Shown here piece after piece: positions 8,702 to 16,966 of a stretch of DNA of 64,000 bases; the first letter of the stretch is position 1, and each line of letters begins with the position of its first letter. A model generated the notes under the pieces. It was not told the origin of the DNA. It saw only the letters and a program-made list of their open reading frames with translations, and ran no database searches. This DNA comes from Paracoccus sp. MC1862 (lineage in GTDB: Bacteria; Pseudomonadota; Alphaproteobacteria; Rhodobacterales; Rhodobacteraceae), in the NCBI RefSeq assembly GCF_016617715.1, contig NZ_CP067225.1:930001-994000 (forward strand), read 5' to 3'. The translations under genes were made by a program, and so were the position numbers.

Positions 8702-9271
8702 TTGTTTTACAAGGACGACCGGCTGGCGCTGTTTATCGACGGCTCGAATCTGCACGCCGCCGCGAAGTCGCTGGGCTTTGACCTGGATTACAAGCTGCTG
8801 CGGCAGGAGTTCGAGCGCCGCGGCAAGCTGATCCGCGCCTATTACTACACCGCCCTGCTTGAAAGCGAGGAATATTCCCCGATCCGCCCGCTGATCGACT
8901 GGCTGAACTACAACGGCTACACGATCGTGACCAAGCCCGCGCGGGAATACACCGACTCGATGGGCCGGCGGCGGGTCAAGGGCAACATGGACATCGAGCT
9001 GGCCGTCAACGCCATGGATCTGGCGCCGCGCCTGGACCATGCCGTGCTGTTCTCAGGTGACGGCGACTTCCGCCCTCTGGTCGAGGCGCTGCAGCGCCGG
9101 GGCGTGCGCGTCTCGGTCGTCTCGACCATGCGCAGCCAACCGCCGATGATCGCGGACGAGCTGCGCCGGCAGGCCGACAACTTCATCGAGCTGGACGCCC
9201 TGCGTGACATCGTCGGCCGCCCCCCACGCGAACCGCGCGAGGCACCGAGCCCTTCAGCGACCGAAACCTGA
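8702..9271 (+). CDS. NYN domain (LabA/DUF88-like) protein
   Basis: 189 residues with a TTG start preceded by AAGGGG. NYN domains have the PIN-like nuclease fold and are thought to act on RNA. The acidic residues expected for metal binding are in LALFIDGSNLHAAAKSLG (start), KGNMDIELAVNAMDLA (middle) and HAVLFSGDGDFRPLVEALQRRG (about 117-138). The C-terminal 25 residues are Pro/Arg-rich and probably disordered. The gene diverges from folK-rpoZ-rel, a common arrangement in Rhodobacteraceae. Substrate and role are unknown. Confidence 0.9.
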   Translation: MFYKDDRLALFIDGSNLHAAAKSLGFDLDYKLLRQEFERRGKLIRAYYYTALLESEEYSPIRPLIDWLNYNGYTIVTKPAREYTDSMGRRRVKGNMDIELAVNAMDLAPRLDHAVLFSGDGDFRPLVEALQRRGVRVSVVSTMRSQPPMIADELRRQADNFIELDALRDIVGRPPREPREAPSPSATET

Positions 9272-9286
9272 GCCGGCGAGGGCCTT

Positions 9287-9302
9287 AATTCCCCGGTGAA
9301 TT
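9287..9302. promoter_or_regulatory. Near-palindrome upstream of the PAS-like gene
   Basis: AATTCCCCGGTGAATT is a 16-bp palindrome apart from one mismatched pair, 50 bp before the next start codon and just downstream of the NYN gene stop. An AT-rich segment with TATAGA (about 9319-9324) follows and could be a -10 box. It may be an operator; the regulator is unknown. Confidence 0.3.
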
Positions 9303-9352
9303 TACCTGTTTCCACGTTATAGATATTTTGTCACGAGTGAGGATTCGCAGTG

Positions 9353-10066
9353 ATGGTCGAGAGCAACGACAGCAACGGCATCGACGAGGCGCTGGACCGG
9401 GTGCTGCGAATGGCGGACTTCGGGCCGCGGCAGCCATCCCGCATCCTGGCCGAATTGCGGGCCTACTGGGCGTCGCTGCGCCATGGCCGCGCGGTGCCCT
9501 CACGCGCCGACGTGACGCCGCAGGGTCTGGGCGGCGCGCTGGAATATGCCTTTATCCTGGAACGGGTCGGTCCGGGCGGCGCGCGGTTCCGGCTGGCCGG
9601 GCGGCACCTTGTCGACCTGATGGGGATGGAGGTCCGGGGCATGCCGCTTTGCGCGCTGATGCATCCCGGGTCACGCGGCAGGCTGTCGGATGTGCTTGAG
9701 GCCGTGCTTCAAGGGCCGCAGATCGCCGAGATCGAGCTGGCCTCGCCTGGTTCCTACGGCGCACCGGAACTGACGGGCAGGATGCTGCTGCTGCCGCTGC
9801 GGTCCGACCTGGGGGACGTGACACGCGTGCTGGGCTGCCTTGCGTCCGAAGGAGAGATCGGCACCGCGCCGCGCCGCTTCGACCTGATGGCCGAACGGGC
9901 CGATCCGGTCATCGAGGGCGGACGGCTGCTTCCCCCCTCGCCTTCCGCTGCGGGCTTCGCAGAGCCCGGCGCGTCGTGGACGCCCGCGGAACCGCGCGTT
10001 CATATCCACGAGGATGATACCCCCGAGGAACGGCGCCTGCGTTTCCGCGTGATTTCCAACGACTGA
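9353..10066 (+). CDS. PAS_5-type PAS domain protein
   Basis: 237 residues from the ATG at 9353 (a GTG immediately before it is equally possible). Residues about 25-165 match the PAS_5 (PF07310-like) pattern of alphaproteobacterial proteins: the RILAELRAYWASLRHGRAVPSRADV opening, then LEYAFILERVGPGGARFRLAGRHLVDLMGMEVRGMPL. No kinase, cyclase or DNA-binding domain is attached, so it is a stand-alone sensor-like module. The C-terminal 60 residues are Pro/Glu-rich. Family members have been linked to stress or cell-envelope regulation, but no function can be assigned. It is convergent with the DAHP synthase gene. Confidence 0.82.
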   Translation: MVESNDSNGIDEALDRVLRMADFGPRQPSRILAELRAYWASLRHGRAVPSRADVTPQGLGGALEYAFILERVGPGGARFRLAGRHLVDLMGMEVRGMPLCALMHPGSRGRLSDVLEAVLQGPQIAEIELASPGSYGAPELTGRMLLLPLRSDLGDVTRVLGCLASEGEIGTAPRRFDLMAERADPVIEGGRLLPPSPSAAGFAEPGASWTPAEPRVHIHEDDTPEERRLRFRVISND

Positions 10067-10102
10067 GGACCGCGCCCGACAGGCCGCCGTCCTTCTCAGC
10101 CG

Positions 10103-11521
10103 TCAGCTTGCATCGCGAAGTTGCACGGGGGTGCCGGTGCGGCGGGCACGCAGTTCCTCGGCCACGAGGAAGGCCAGTTCCAGCGACTGGCTGGCGTTCA
10201 GGCGCGGGTCGCAGGCGGTGTGATAGCGGTTCGACAGGTCATGGTCGGTGATCGCCCGCACGCCGCCGGTGCATTCGGTCACGTCGCGGCCGGTCATCTC
10301 GAAATGCACCCCGCCGGGGACGGTGCCTTCAGCGGCATGGACCTCGAAGAACTCGCGCACCTCTCGCAGCACGGACTCGAACGGCCGGGTCTTGTAGCCC
10401 GAGGCCGACTTGATCGTGTTCCCGTGCATGGGATCGCAGGACCAGACGACCTCTGCCCCTTCCTCGCGCACCGCCCGGATCAGCCGCGGCAGGTGATCAC
10501 CGACCGTGCCCGCCCCGAAACGGGCGATCAGCGTCAGGCGGCCGGGCTCGTTGTCGGGGGTCAGCCGCGCGATCAGCGCCTTGAGGTCGTCGGTCGAGAT
10601 CGACGGCCCGCATTTCAGACCGATCGGGTTCTGCACGCCCCGGCAGAATTCGACATGGGCGCCATCGACCTGCCGCGTCCGGTCGCCGATCCAGATCATG
10701 TGGCCGGAGCCGGCGACGGGCAGCCCGGTGGTGGAATCGATCCGCGCCAGCGCTTCCTCGTATTCCAGCAGCAGCGCCTCGTGGCTGGTGTAGAACTCGA
10801 CCGTGCCCAGTTCATGCGCCGTTTCCGCCGTGACGCCCGCGGCCTGCATGAAGGCCATCGCGTCGGAAATCCGGTCGGCGATGTCGCGGTAGCGCGCGGC
10901 TTCCGGCCCATCGGTGAAATCGGCGATCCAGCTTTGCACGCGATGGATGTCGGCATAGCCGCCGGTCGAGAAGGCCCGCAGCAGGTTCAGCGAGGCCGCC
11001 GCCTGCGTATAGGCCTGAAGCATCCGCCCCGGATCGGGCACCCGCGCCTCGGGGGTGAAGTCGAAGCCGTTGATGATGTCGCCGCGGTAGCTGGGCAGTT
11101 CGACGCCGCCCATCACCTCGGTCGGCGCGCTGCGCGGCTTGGCGAACTGGCCCGCCATGCGGCCGACCTTGACCACGGGCATCTGCGCGCCCCAGGTCAG
11201 CACCACCGCCATCTGCAGCATCACCTTGAAGGTGTCGCGGATGTTGTCGGCCGCGAACTCGGCGAAGCTTTCGGCGCAGTCGCCCCCCTGCAGAAGAAAG
11301 CGGCGCCCCTGCCCCACGTCGGCCAGTTGCGCCCTGAGACGGCGCGCCTCGCCCGCGAAGACCAGCGGCGGGAACTTGGCAAGCTGCGTCTCGACGGCTC
11401 CAAGGGACTTTGCGTCAGGATAATCCGGCATCTGCACGCGCGGGCGCGCACGCCAGCTTCCGCGCTGCCAGTCGCTGGCGCGCGCTGCGTTGCGGTCGAT
11501 GTCGGGCGTCTGCTGCGGCAT
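10103..11521 (-). CDS. Class II 3-deoxy-7-phosphoheptulonate (DAHP) synthase
   Basis: 472 residues; the ATG at 11521 is preceded by AGGAGA. It condenses phosphoenolpyruvate and erythrose 4-phosphate, the first step of the shikimate pathway. Class II (plant/Mycobacterium-like) signatures: [19 protein letters not shown], the metal-ligand region [14 protein letters not shown] (Cys near residue 80), [28 protein letters not shown], and [20 protein letters not shown] near the C-terminal third. Length is normal. The gene stands alone, with no other aro genes in the window, and 194 bp separate it from the divergent LIV binding-protein gene. Confidence 0.96.
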   Translation of the reverse strand: MPQQTPDIDRNAARASDWQRGSWRARPRVQMPDYPDAKSLGAVETQLAKFPPLVFAGEARRLRAQLADVGQGRRFLLQGGDCAESFAEFAADNIRDTFKVMLQMAVVLTWGAQMPVVKVGRMAGQFAKPRSAPTEVMGGVELPSYRGDIINGFDFTPEARVPDPGRMLQAYTQAAASLNLLRAFSTGGYADIHRVQSWIADFTDGPEAARYRDIADRISDAMAFMQAAGVTAETAHELGTVEFYTSHEALLLEYEEALARIDSTTGLPVAGSGHMIWIGDRTRQVDGAHVEFCRGVQNPIGLKCGPSISTDDLKALIARLTPDNEPGRLTLIARFGAGTVGDHLPRLIRAVREEGAEVVWSCDPMHGNTIKSASGYKTRPFESVLREVREFFEVHAAEGTVPGGVHFEMTGRDVTECTGGVRAITDHDLSNRYHTACDPRLNASQSLELAFLVAEELRARRTGTPVQLRDAS

Positions 11522-11715
11522 GGCTCATCTCCTGCGGATTGCAGGGTTATAAAGGTCTTGCCCCAAGGAATAAACCCTGAGTCGGGCAACCGGCAGCCTG
11601 CCCCGGAAACGTTCCGGCGCGTTTGATCCTGTCCTTCACGACATGCTTTTCTTTCGAAAAACGCCGCCCTAGTGTCGCGAACAAGGACAAAAGGTCCAAT
11701 CAGGGGGAAGACCGC

Positions 11716-12900
11716 ATGAAGAAGCTGTTTCTGGCCACGACCGCCCTTGCCTTCAGCGCAGGGTTGGCGGTGGCCGAGGACGTCAGGATCGGCCTTTCGC
11801 TGGGCTTCACCGGGCCGCTCGAATCGATGTCGCCGAACATGGCGAATGGCGCCGAGACGGCGATCAAGGAAGCCAACGACTCGGGCAAGTTCCTGAACGG
11901 CTCGACGATCACGCCGGTGCGCGCCGACAACACCTGCGCCGATGCGGCGGCAGCGGTCGCGGCGGTCGAGCGCCTGGTCACGGCCGAAGGCGTCAAGGGC
12001 ATCATGGGGGGCATGTGTTCGGGTGAGACGATCGCCAGCCTGGAACGCGTGGGTGTGCCGAACGGCATCGTGATGATTTCGCCCTCGGCGACCTCGCCGG
12101 CGCTGACGGACATCCAGGACCAGGGCTTCTTCTTCCGCACCTCGCCCTCGGACGCCCGGCAGGGCGAGGTGATGGCAGGGATCGCGCAGGAACGCGGGGT
12201 CCAGTCGGTCGCGATCACCCACACGAACAACGATTACGGCAAGGGGCTGGCGGAATCCTTCCGCGCGGCCTTCGAGGCCAAGGGCGGCACCGTGACGATG
12301 CTGCAGGCCCATGACGACGGCAAGGCCGACTATTCGGCCGAGGTGGGCGCACTGGCCGCAGCCGGCGGGGACGCGCTGGCGGTCGTGGGCTATGTCGATC
12401 AGGGCGGATCGGGCATCATGCGCGGGGCGCTGGATTCGGGCGCGTTCGAGACCTTCATCCTGCCCGACGGCATGGTCGCGCAGGCTCTGGTGGACCGTTT
12501 CGGGCCGGAACTTGAGACCTCCTTCGGCCAGAACCCTTCCTCGGAGGGCGAGGGCCGGACGAAGTTCAATGAACTGGCGCAGGCGGCAGGCTTCGACGGC
12601 ACTTCGGCCTTCGCGGGCGAATCCTATGACGCGGCGGCGCTTCTGGTCCTGGCGATGCAGGCGGCGGGCTCGACCGATCCCCGCGTCTACAAGGACAAGG
12701 TGATGGAGGTCGCGAACGCGCCGGGCGAGAAGATCAGCGCCGGAGAGATCGGCCGCGCGCTGGAACTGATCGCGGCGGGCACCGACATCGACTATGACGG
12801 CGCCTCGGCGGTCGAGTTGATCGAGCCGGGCGAAAGCGCCGGCACCTACCGCGAGGTGGATTTCGCCGGCGGCCAGATGAACACCGTCCGCATCCGCTGA
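11716..12900 (+). CDS. Branched-chain amino acid ABC transporter, substrate-binding protein 1
   Basis: 394 residues from the ATG at 11716; upstream in-frame starts would not give a signal peptide. Residues 1-20 form a classic signal peptide ending in GLAVAE. The body is a type I periplasmic-binding fold (Peripla_BP_6, LivK-like): VRIGLSLGFTGPLESMSPNM at the mature start, a Cys pair (DNTCADAA and GGMCSGET) likely forming a disulfide, and TNNDYGKGLAESF. It is the first of two tandem paralogues ahead of the LIV transporter genes and is followed by a strong terminator-like hairpin. The ligand is probably leucine/isoleucine/valine or a related amino acid or amide. Confidence 0.92.
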   Translation: MKKLFLATTALAFSAGLAVAEDVRIGLSLGFTGPLESMSPNMANGAETAIKEANDSGKFLNGSTITPVRADNTCADAAAAVAAVERLVTAEGVKGIMGGMCSGETIASLERVGVPNGIVMISPSATSPALTDIQDQGFFFRTSPSDARQGEVMAGIAQERGVQSVAITHTNNDYGKGLAESFRAAFEAKGGTVTMLQAHDDGKADYSAEVGALAAAGGDALAVVGYVDQGGSGIMRGALDSGAFETFILPDGMVAQALVDRFGPELETSFGQNPSSEGEGRTKFNELAQAAGFDGTSAFAGESYDAAALLVLAMQAAGSTDPRVYKDKVMEVANAPGEKISAGEIGRALELIAAGTDIDYDGASAVELIEPGESAGTYREVDFAGGQMNTVRIR

Positions 12901-12907
12901 TCCGATC

Positions 12908-12939
12908 CGCCCCGGCCGGCACACCGCGCCGGGGCGTTT
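12908..12939 (+). terminator. Terminator-like hairpin after binding protein 1
   Basis: 9-bp stem CGCCCCGGC / GCCGGGGCG, loop of 11 nt, followed by TTT, 8 nt after the stop codon. It probably terminates part of the transcripts or protects the mRNA 3' end of the highly expressed binding protein. Confidence 0.7.
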
Positions 12940-13013
12940 CATGACCGCAGGAGGGCGGTCACCACGGCAATCCCGCGCATGAACGGGATACAACACATAC
13001 TGGGAGGAATGAC

Positions 13014-14198
13014 ATGAACCGTTTTCTGATGGCGTCCGCCGTGCTGGCGCTGACGGCCGGGGCCGCGCTGGCCGAGGACGTGAAGCTGGGCGTCTCGCTG
13101 GGCTTTACCGGGCCGCTGGAATCGATGGCGCCCTCGATGCTGAAGGGGGTGGAACTGGCCGCAAAGGAGGTCAGCGACTCCGGCAAGCTGCTGGGAGGCG
13201 GCGCCGTGAGCGTCGTGCAGGCCGACAACACCTGCGCGGATGCGGCGGCCTCGGTCTCGGCGGTCGAGCGGCTGGTAACCTCGGACCGGGTCAACGGCAT
13301 TGTCGGCGGGATGTGTTCCGGCGAGACGATCGCCAGCCTTGAACGCGTGGCGGTGCCGAACGGCATGGTGATGATCGCGCCCTCCGCCACTTCGCCCGCG
13401 CTCAGCACCATCGACGACAAGGGTTTCTTCTTCCGCACCGCGCCATCCGACGCGCGGCAGGGCGAGGTGATGGCCGACATCATCTCCGAACGCGGCATCA
13501 AGAACGTCGCCGTGACCTACACCAACAACGACTATGGCAAGGGTCTGGCGGATTCATTCGCCGAGTCCTTCAAGGCCAAGGGCGGCACGATCACGATCAA
13601 CGCCGCGCATGACGACGGCAAGGCGGACTATTCGGCCGAGGTCGGCGCGCTGGCCGCCGCAGGTGGCGATGCGCTGGTCGTCGCGGGCTATGTCGATCAG
13701 GGCGGCTCGGGCATCGTGCGCGGGGCGCTGGATTCCGGCGCCTTCGACACCTTCGTCTTCACCGACGGTATGGTGACGCAGGCGCTGGTGGACCGCTTCG
13801 GGACCGAGCTGGAACATTCCTTCGGCCAGAACCCCTCGGCCGAGGGTGAAGGGCGCGACGCCTTCATCGCGCTCGCGCGGGATGCGGGCTTCGAAGGCTC
13901 GGATGCTTTTGCCGCCGAGGCCTACGACGCGGCTGCGCTGATCCTGCTGGCTATGCAGGCCTCCGGGTCCACCGATCCCCGCGTCTACAAGGACAAGGTG
14001 ATGGACGTGGCCAACGCGCCGGGCGAGCAGATCATGCCCGGTCAGCTTGGCCGCGCGCTGGAACTGATCGCGGCGGGCACCGACATCGACTATGTGGGCG
14101 CCTCGGCGGTCGAACTGGTCGGCCCGGGCGAAAGCGCGGGCACCTATCGCGAGGTCGACTTCAAGGGGGGCATCCTGAACGCGGTTCGCACCCGTTGA
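13014..14198 (+). CDS. Branched-chain amino acid ABC transporter, substrate-binding protein 2
   Basis: 394 residues, the same length as the preceding paralogue and aligned with it end to end without gaps; a GGGAGGA site precedes the ATG. Signal peptide 1-20 (ALTAGAALAED). Nearly identical blocks include LGFTGPLESM, QADNTCADAAASV, GGMCSGETIASLERV, YTNNDYGKGLADSF and DPRVYKDKVMDVANAPGEQI. The conserved Cys pair is retained. Differences cluster in short surface stretches, so the two proteins probably share a fold and transporter but may differ in ligand or affinity. Its own hairpin follows. Confidence 0.92.
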   Translation: MNRFLMASAVLALTAGAALAEDVKLGVSLGFTGPLESMAPSMLKGVELAAKEVSDSGKLLGGGAVSVVQADNTCADAAASVSAVERLVTSDRVNGIVGGMCSGETIASLERVAVPNGMVMIAPSATSPALSTIDDKGFFFRTAPSDARQGEVMADIISERGIKNVAVTYTNNDYGKGLADSFAESFKAKGGTITINAAHDDGKADYSAEVGALAAAGGDALVVAGYVDQGGSGIVRGALDSGAFDTFVFTDGMVTQALVDRFGTELEHSFGQNPSAEGEGRDAFIALARDAGFEGSDAFAAEAYDAAALILLAMQASGSTDPRVYKDKVMDVANAPGEQIMPGQLGRALELIAAGTDIDYVGASAVELVGPGESAGTYREVDFKGGILNAVRTR

Positions 14199-14215
14199 CC
14201 CCTGACGCAAGATCC

Positions 14216-14248
14216 GCGGCGCCCTCTCGGGCGCCGCATCCGGTTTTT
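14216..14248 (+). terminator. Intrinsic terminator after binding protein 2
   Basis: Perfect 9-bp stem GCGGCGCCC / GGGCGCCGC with a TCTC loop, then six bases and TTTTT. It lies 18 nt after the stop codon and 57 nt before livG, so livG expression would need read-through or a weak internal promoter. Confidence 0.75.
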
Positions 14249-14304
14249 CTTGGCGAATGGCCCCCCGGTCGTCTAGGGAACCCGGCAGGAGAATCGGAGC
14301 GCGC

Positions 14305-15087
14305 ATGATCGAGGTCCACGACCTTCACCGGCATTTCGGCGGCTTCCGCGCCGTCGATGGCGCCAGCCTGACGATCCGCACCGGATCCATCACCGGGCTG
14401 ATCGGGCCGAACGGTGCGGGCAAGTCCACCCTGTTCAATGTGATTGCGGGCGTGCTGCCGCCCACCTCGGGCCGCGTCGTCATGGACGGCGAGGACATCA
14501 CCGACCTGCCCCCGCACGAGTTGTTCCACAAGGGCCTGCTGCGCACCTTCCAGATGGCGCATGAGTTCTCGTCCATGTCGGTGCGCGAGAACCTGATGAT
14601 GGTCCCGCCCGGACAGTCGGGCGAGAGCCTGTGGAACACCTGGTTCGGCCGCAAGCGCATTGCCGAGGAAGAACGCGCGCTCCGGGCGCGTGCCGACGAG
14701 GTGCTGGACTTCCTGACCATCAGCCATGTGGCCGAGGAAAAGGCCGGGAACCTGTCGGGCGGACAGAAGAAGCTGCTGGAACTGGGCCGCTGCATGATGG
14801 TCGAGGCCAAGATCGTCTTTCTGGACGAGGTGGGTGCCGGCGTGAACCGCACCCTTCTGGGCACCATTGCCGACGCTATCATCCGCCTGAACCGGGAACG
14901 CGGCTATACCTTCTGCGTGATCGAGCATGACATGGATTTCATCGGCAAGCTCTGCGATCCGGTGATCGTCATGGCCGAAGGCAAGGTCCTGGCCGAGGGG
15001 TCTGCCGCGCGCATCATGGAAAACGAGGCGGTGATCGAGGCCTATCTGGGCCGCGGCCTCAAGAACAAGGACAAGGTCGGGGTATGA
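14305..15087 (+). CDS. livG: LIV ABC transporter ATPase LivG
   Basis: 260 residues from the ATG at 14305 (GGAG eight bases upstream). ATP-binding subunit of the branched-chain amino acid importer. Walker A is GPNGAGKST near residue 35, the signature is NLSGGQKKLLELGRC, and Walker B is IVFLDEVGAGVN. Here DEV replaces the usual DEP; the catalytic Glu is kept. The H-loop His is in CVIEHDMDF. The inserted C-terminal segment typical of LivG (ENEAVIEAYLGRG) is present. It overlaps livF by 4 bp (ATGA), which indicates translational coupling. Confidence 0.95.
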   Translation: MIEVHDLHRHFGGFRAVDGASLTIRTGSITGLIGPNGAGKSTLFNVIAGVLPPTSGRVVMDGEDITDLPPHELFHKGLLRTFQMAHEFSSMSVRENLMMVPPGQSGESLWNTWFGRKRIAEEERALRARADEVLDFLTISHVAEEKAGNLSGGQKKLLELGRCMMVEAKIVFLDEVGAGVNRTLLGTIADAIIRLNRERGYTFCVIEHDMDFIGKLCDPVIVMAEGKVLAEGSAARIMENEAVIEAYLGRGLKNKDKVGV

Positions 15088-15905
15088 GCGATCCTTTTGC
15101 CAATCGCGGCAACCGCGACGCCTCGGTCGTGAACCCGCGTCCTGCCGGGACTTTCCAGGGCAGCCTTCGCAGCGGCGCGGCCCGGCCCGGCCCTGCCGGC
15201 GACCCCTTTCTCATCGGCGAGAACATGCGCGGCGGCTATGGCAAGGCCGATATCCTGAACGGCTGCACGCTGGCGGTCGAGAAGGGCCGGATCGCCGTGA
15301 TCGTCGGCCCGAACGGCGCGGGCAAGTCCACGGCCATGAAGGCGATCTTCGGGATGCTGACCCTGCGGGAAGGCAGCGTCCGGCTGGACGGGCAGGACAT
15401 CACCGCCCTGAACCCGCAGGACCGCGTCAAGGCGGGCATGGGTTTCGTCCCCCAGGTCGCCAATGTCTTCCCGACCATGACGGTCGAGGAGAACCTGGAA
15501 ATGGGCGCCTATCTGCGCCAGGACGATTTCCGCCAAACGATGCAGCAGGTCTATGAGCTGTTCCCGGCTGTCGCCGACAAGCGCCGCCAGAACGCGGGTG
15601 AACTGTCTGGCGGCCAGCGCCAGCAGGTCGCCGTTGGCCGGGCGCTGATGACGCAACCGAAGCTTCTGATGCTGGACGAGCCGACCGCAGGCGTCAGCCC
15701 CATCGTCATGGACGAGCTTTTCGACCGCATCATCGAAATCGCGCGCACGGGCATCTCGATCCTGATGGTGGAACAGAACGCCAAGCAGGCGCTGGAGATC
15801 GCCGATGTCGGCTATGTGCTGGTGCAGGGCGCCAACCGCTACACCGGCACCGGGGCCGAGCTGATGGCCGACCCCGAGGTGCGCCGCACCTTCCTGGGGG
15901 GCTGA
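15084..15905 (+). CDS. livF: LIV ABC transporter ATPase LivF, N-terminally extended
   Basis: 273 residues, longer than the usual 230-240 because of an N-terminal extension of about 38 residues (Arg/Gly/Pro-rich) before the normal start of the domain at FLIGENMRGGYGKADILNG. Walker A GPNGAGKST, signature ELSGGQRQQVAVGRAL, Walker B LLMLDEPTAGVSP and the MVEQN H-loop region are all present. The start is fixed by the 4-bp overlap with livG; a later start would lose the coupling. Second ATPase of the importer. Confidence 0.94.
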   Translation: MSDPFANRGNRDASVVNPRPAGTFQGSLRSGAARPGPAGDPFLIGENMRGGYGKADILNGCTLAVEKGRIAVIVGPNGAGKSTAMKAIFGMLTLREGSVRLDGQDITALNPQDRVKAGMGFVPQVANVFPTMTVEENLEMGAYLRQDDFRQTMQQVYELFPAVADKRRQNAGELSGGQRQQVAVGRALMTQPKLLMLDEPTAGVSPIVMDELFDRIIEIARTGISILMVEQNAKQALEIADVGYVLVQGANRYTGTGAELMADPEVRRTFLGG

Positions 15906-15954
15906 CGATGGACGGACAGAACGGGCAGGTCCGACCTGCAAGGGGAAGCCTCTG

Positions 15955-16956
15955 ATGGATGTTCTCAATGCCCTTGTGGCGATCCTGAACTTCGTGGTCA
16001 TCCCGGCTTCGGCCTATGGCGCGCAGCTTGCGTTAGGGGCTTTGGGGGTGACGCTGATCTACGCCATCCTGCGGTTCTCGAACTTCGCCCATGGCGACAC
16101 CATGGCCTTCGGCACCGCCATCGTGATCCTGCTGACATGGGGGCTGCAGTCGCTGGGGGTATCTTTCGGCCCCCTGCCCTCGGCCCTCCTGGCGCTGCCG
16201 CTGGGAATCGCCCTGACGGCGCTGTTGGCGCTGCTGACCGACCGCTGGGTCTATCGCCACTACCGCCGGGTGCGCGCCGCGCCCATCGTGGTGGTCATGG
16301 CCTCGGTCGGCGTCATGTTCGTGATGAACGGCCTGACGCGCCTTGTGATCGGCGTGGACGAGATCCAGTTCGCGGACGGCGCCCGCTTTGTCATCTCGGT
16401 GCCGCAGTTCCGGCAGATGACCGGGCTAAGCGAGGGCCTTGCGTTCAGGACCACGCAGGCGATCACGCTGGTGATCGCGGCGCTGTCGGTCTGGGCGCTG
16501 TTCGTCTTCCTGAACCGCACCCGCGCCGGCAAGGCGATGCGCGCCTATGCCGACAACGAGGATCTGGCCCTGCTGTCGGGCATCGACCCCGACCGGGTCG
16601 TGCGGATGACCTGGATCATCGCCACCGGCCTCGCGGTGCTGGCGGGCACGCTTTATGGATTGGACAAATCCTTCAAGGCGTTCAACTATTTCCAGATCCT
16701 CCTGCCGGTCTTCGCGGCGGCCATCGTGGGCGGCCTCGGCAGCCCAATCGGCGCCATCGCGGGGGGCTTCCTGATCGCCTTTTCCGAGGTTGCGCTGACC
16801 TATCCCTGGAAGAAGATCGCCGAATATCTGGGTTTCGAGCCCACCGGCCTGCTGCAGATGCTGGGCACGGAATACAAGCTGGCGATCAGCTTCGTCATCC
16901 TGATCGTCGTTCTGCTGGTGCGCCCCACGGGGCTGTTCCGCGGCAAAGCCTATTGA
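15955..16956 (+). CDS. livH: LIV ABC transporter permease LivH
   Basis: 333 residues with an AAGGGGAAG ribosome site. Inner-membrane permease with about eight hydrophobic segments. The family pattern is clear: TLIYAILRFSNFAHGDTMAFG near residue 35, FLNRTRAGKAMRAYADNEDLALLSGID (the cytoplasmic EAA-like loop), and VGGLGSPIGAIAGGFLIAFSEV. It forms the membrane pore with LivM. It sits 49 bp after livF in the livG-F-H-M order and 10 bp before livM. Confidence 0.95.
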   Translation: MDVLNALVAILNFVVIPASAYGAQLALGALGVTLIYAILRFSNFAHGDTMAFGTAIVILLTWGLQSLGVSFGPLPSALLALPLGIALTALLALLTDRWVYRHYRRVRAAPIVVVMASVGVMFVMNGLTRLVIGVDEIQFADGARFVISVPQFRQMTGLSEGLAFRTTQAITLVIAALSVWALFVFLNRTRAGKAMRAYADNEDLALLSGIDPDRVVRMTWIIATGLAVLAGTLYGLDKSFKAFNYFQILLPVFAAAIVGGLGSPIGAIAGGFLIAFSEVALTYPWKKIAEYLGFEPTGLLQMLGTEYKLAISFVILIVVLLVRPTGLFRGKAY

Positions 16957-16966
16957 GGAGGCCTGA

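Noticed and set aside
10121..12996. Long antisense frames over the DAHP synthase and LIV receptor genes
   Set aside because: Both are mirror frames of well-supported genes and show Arg/Gly/His/Asp-biased composition typical of antisense GC-rich DNA.
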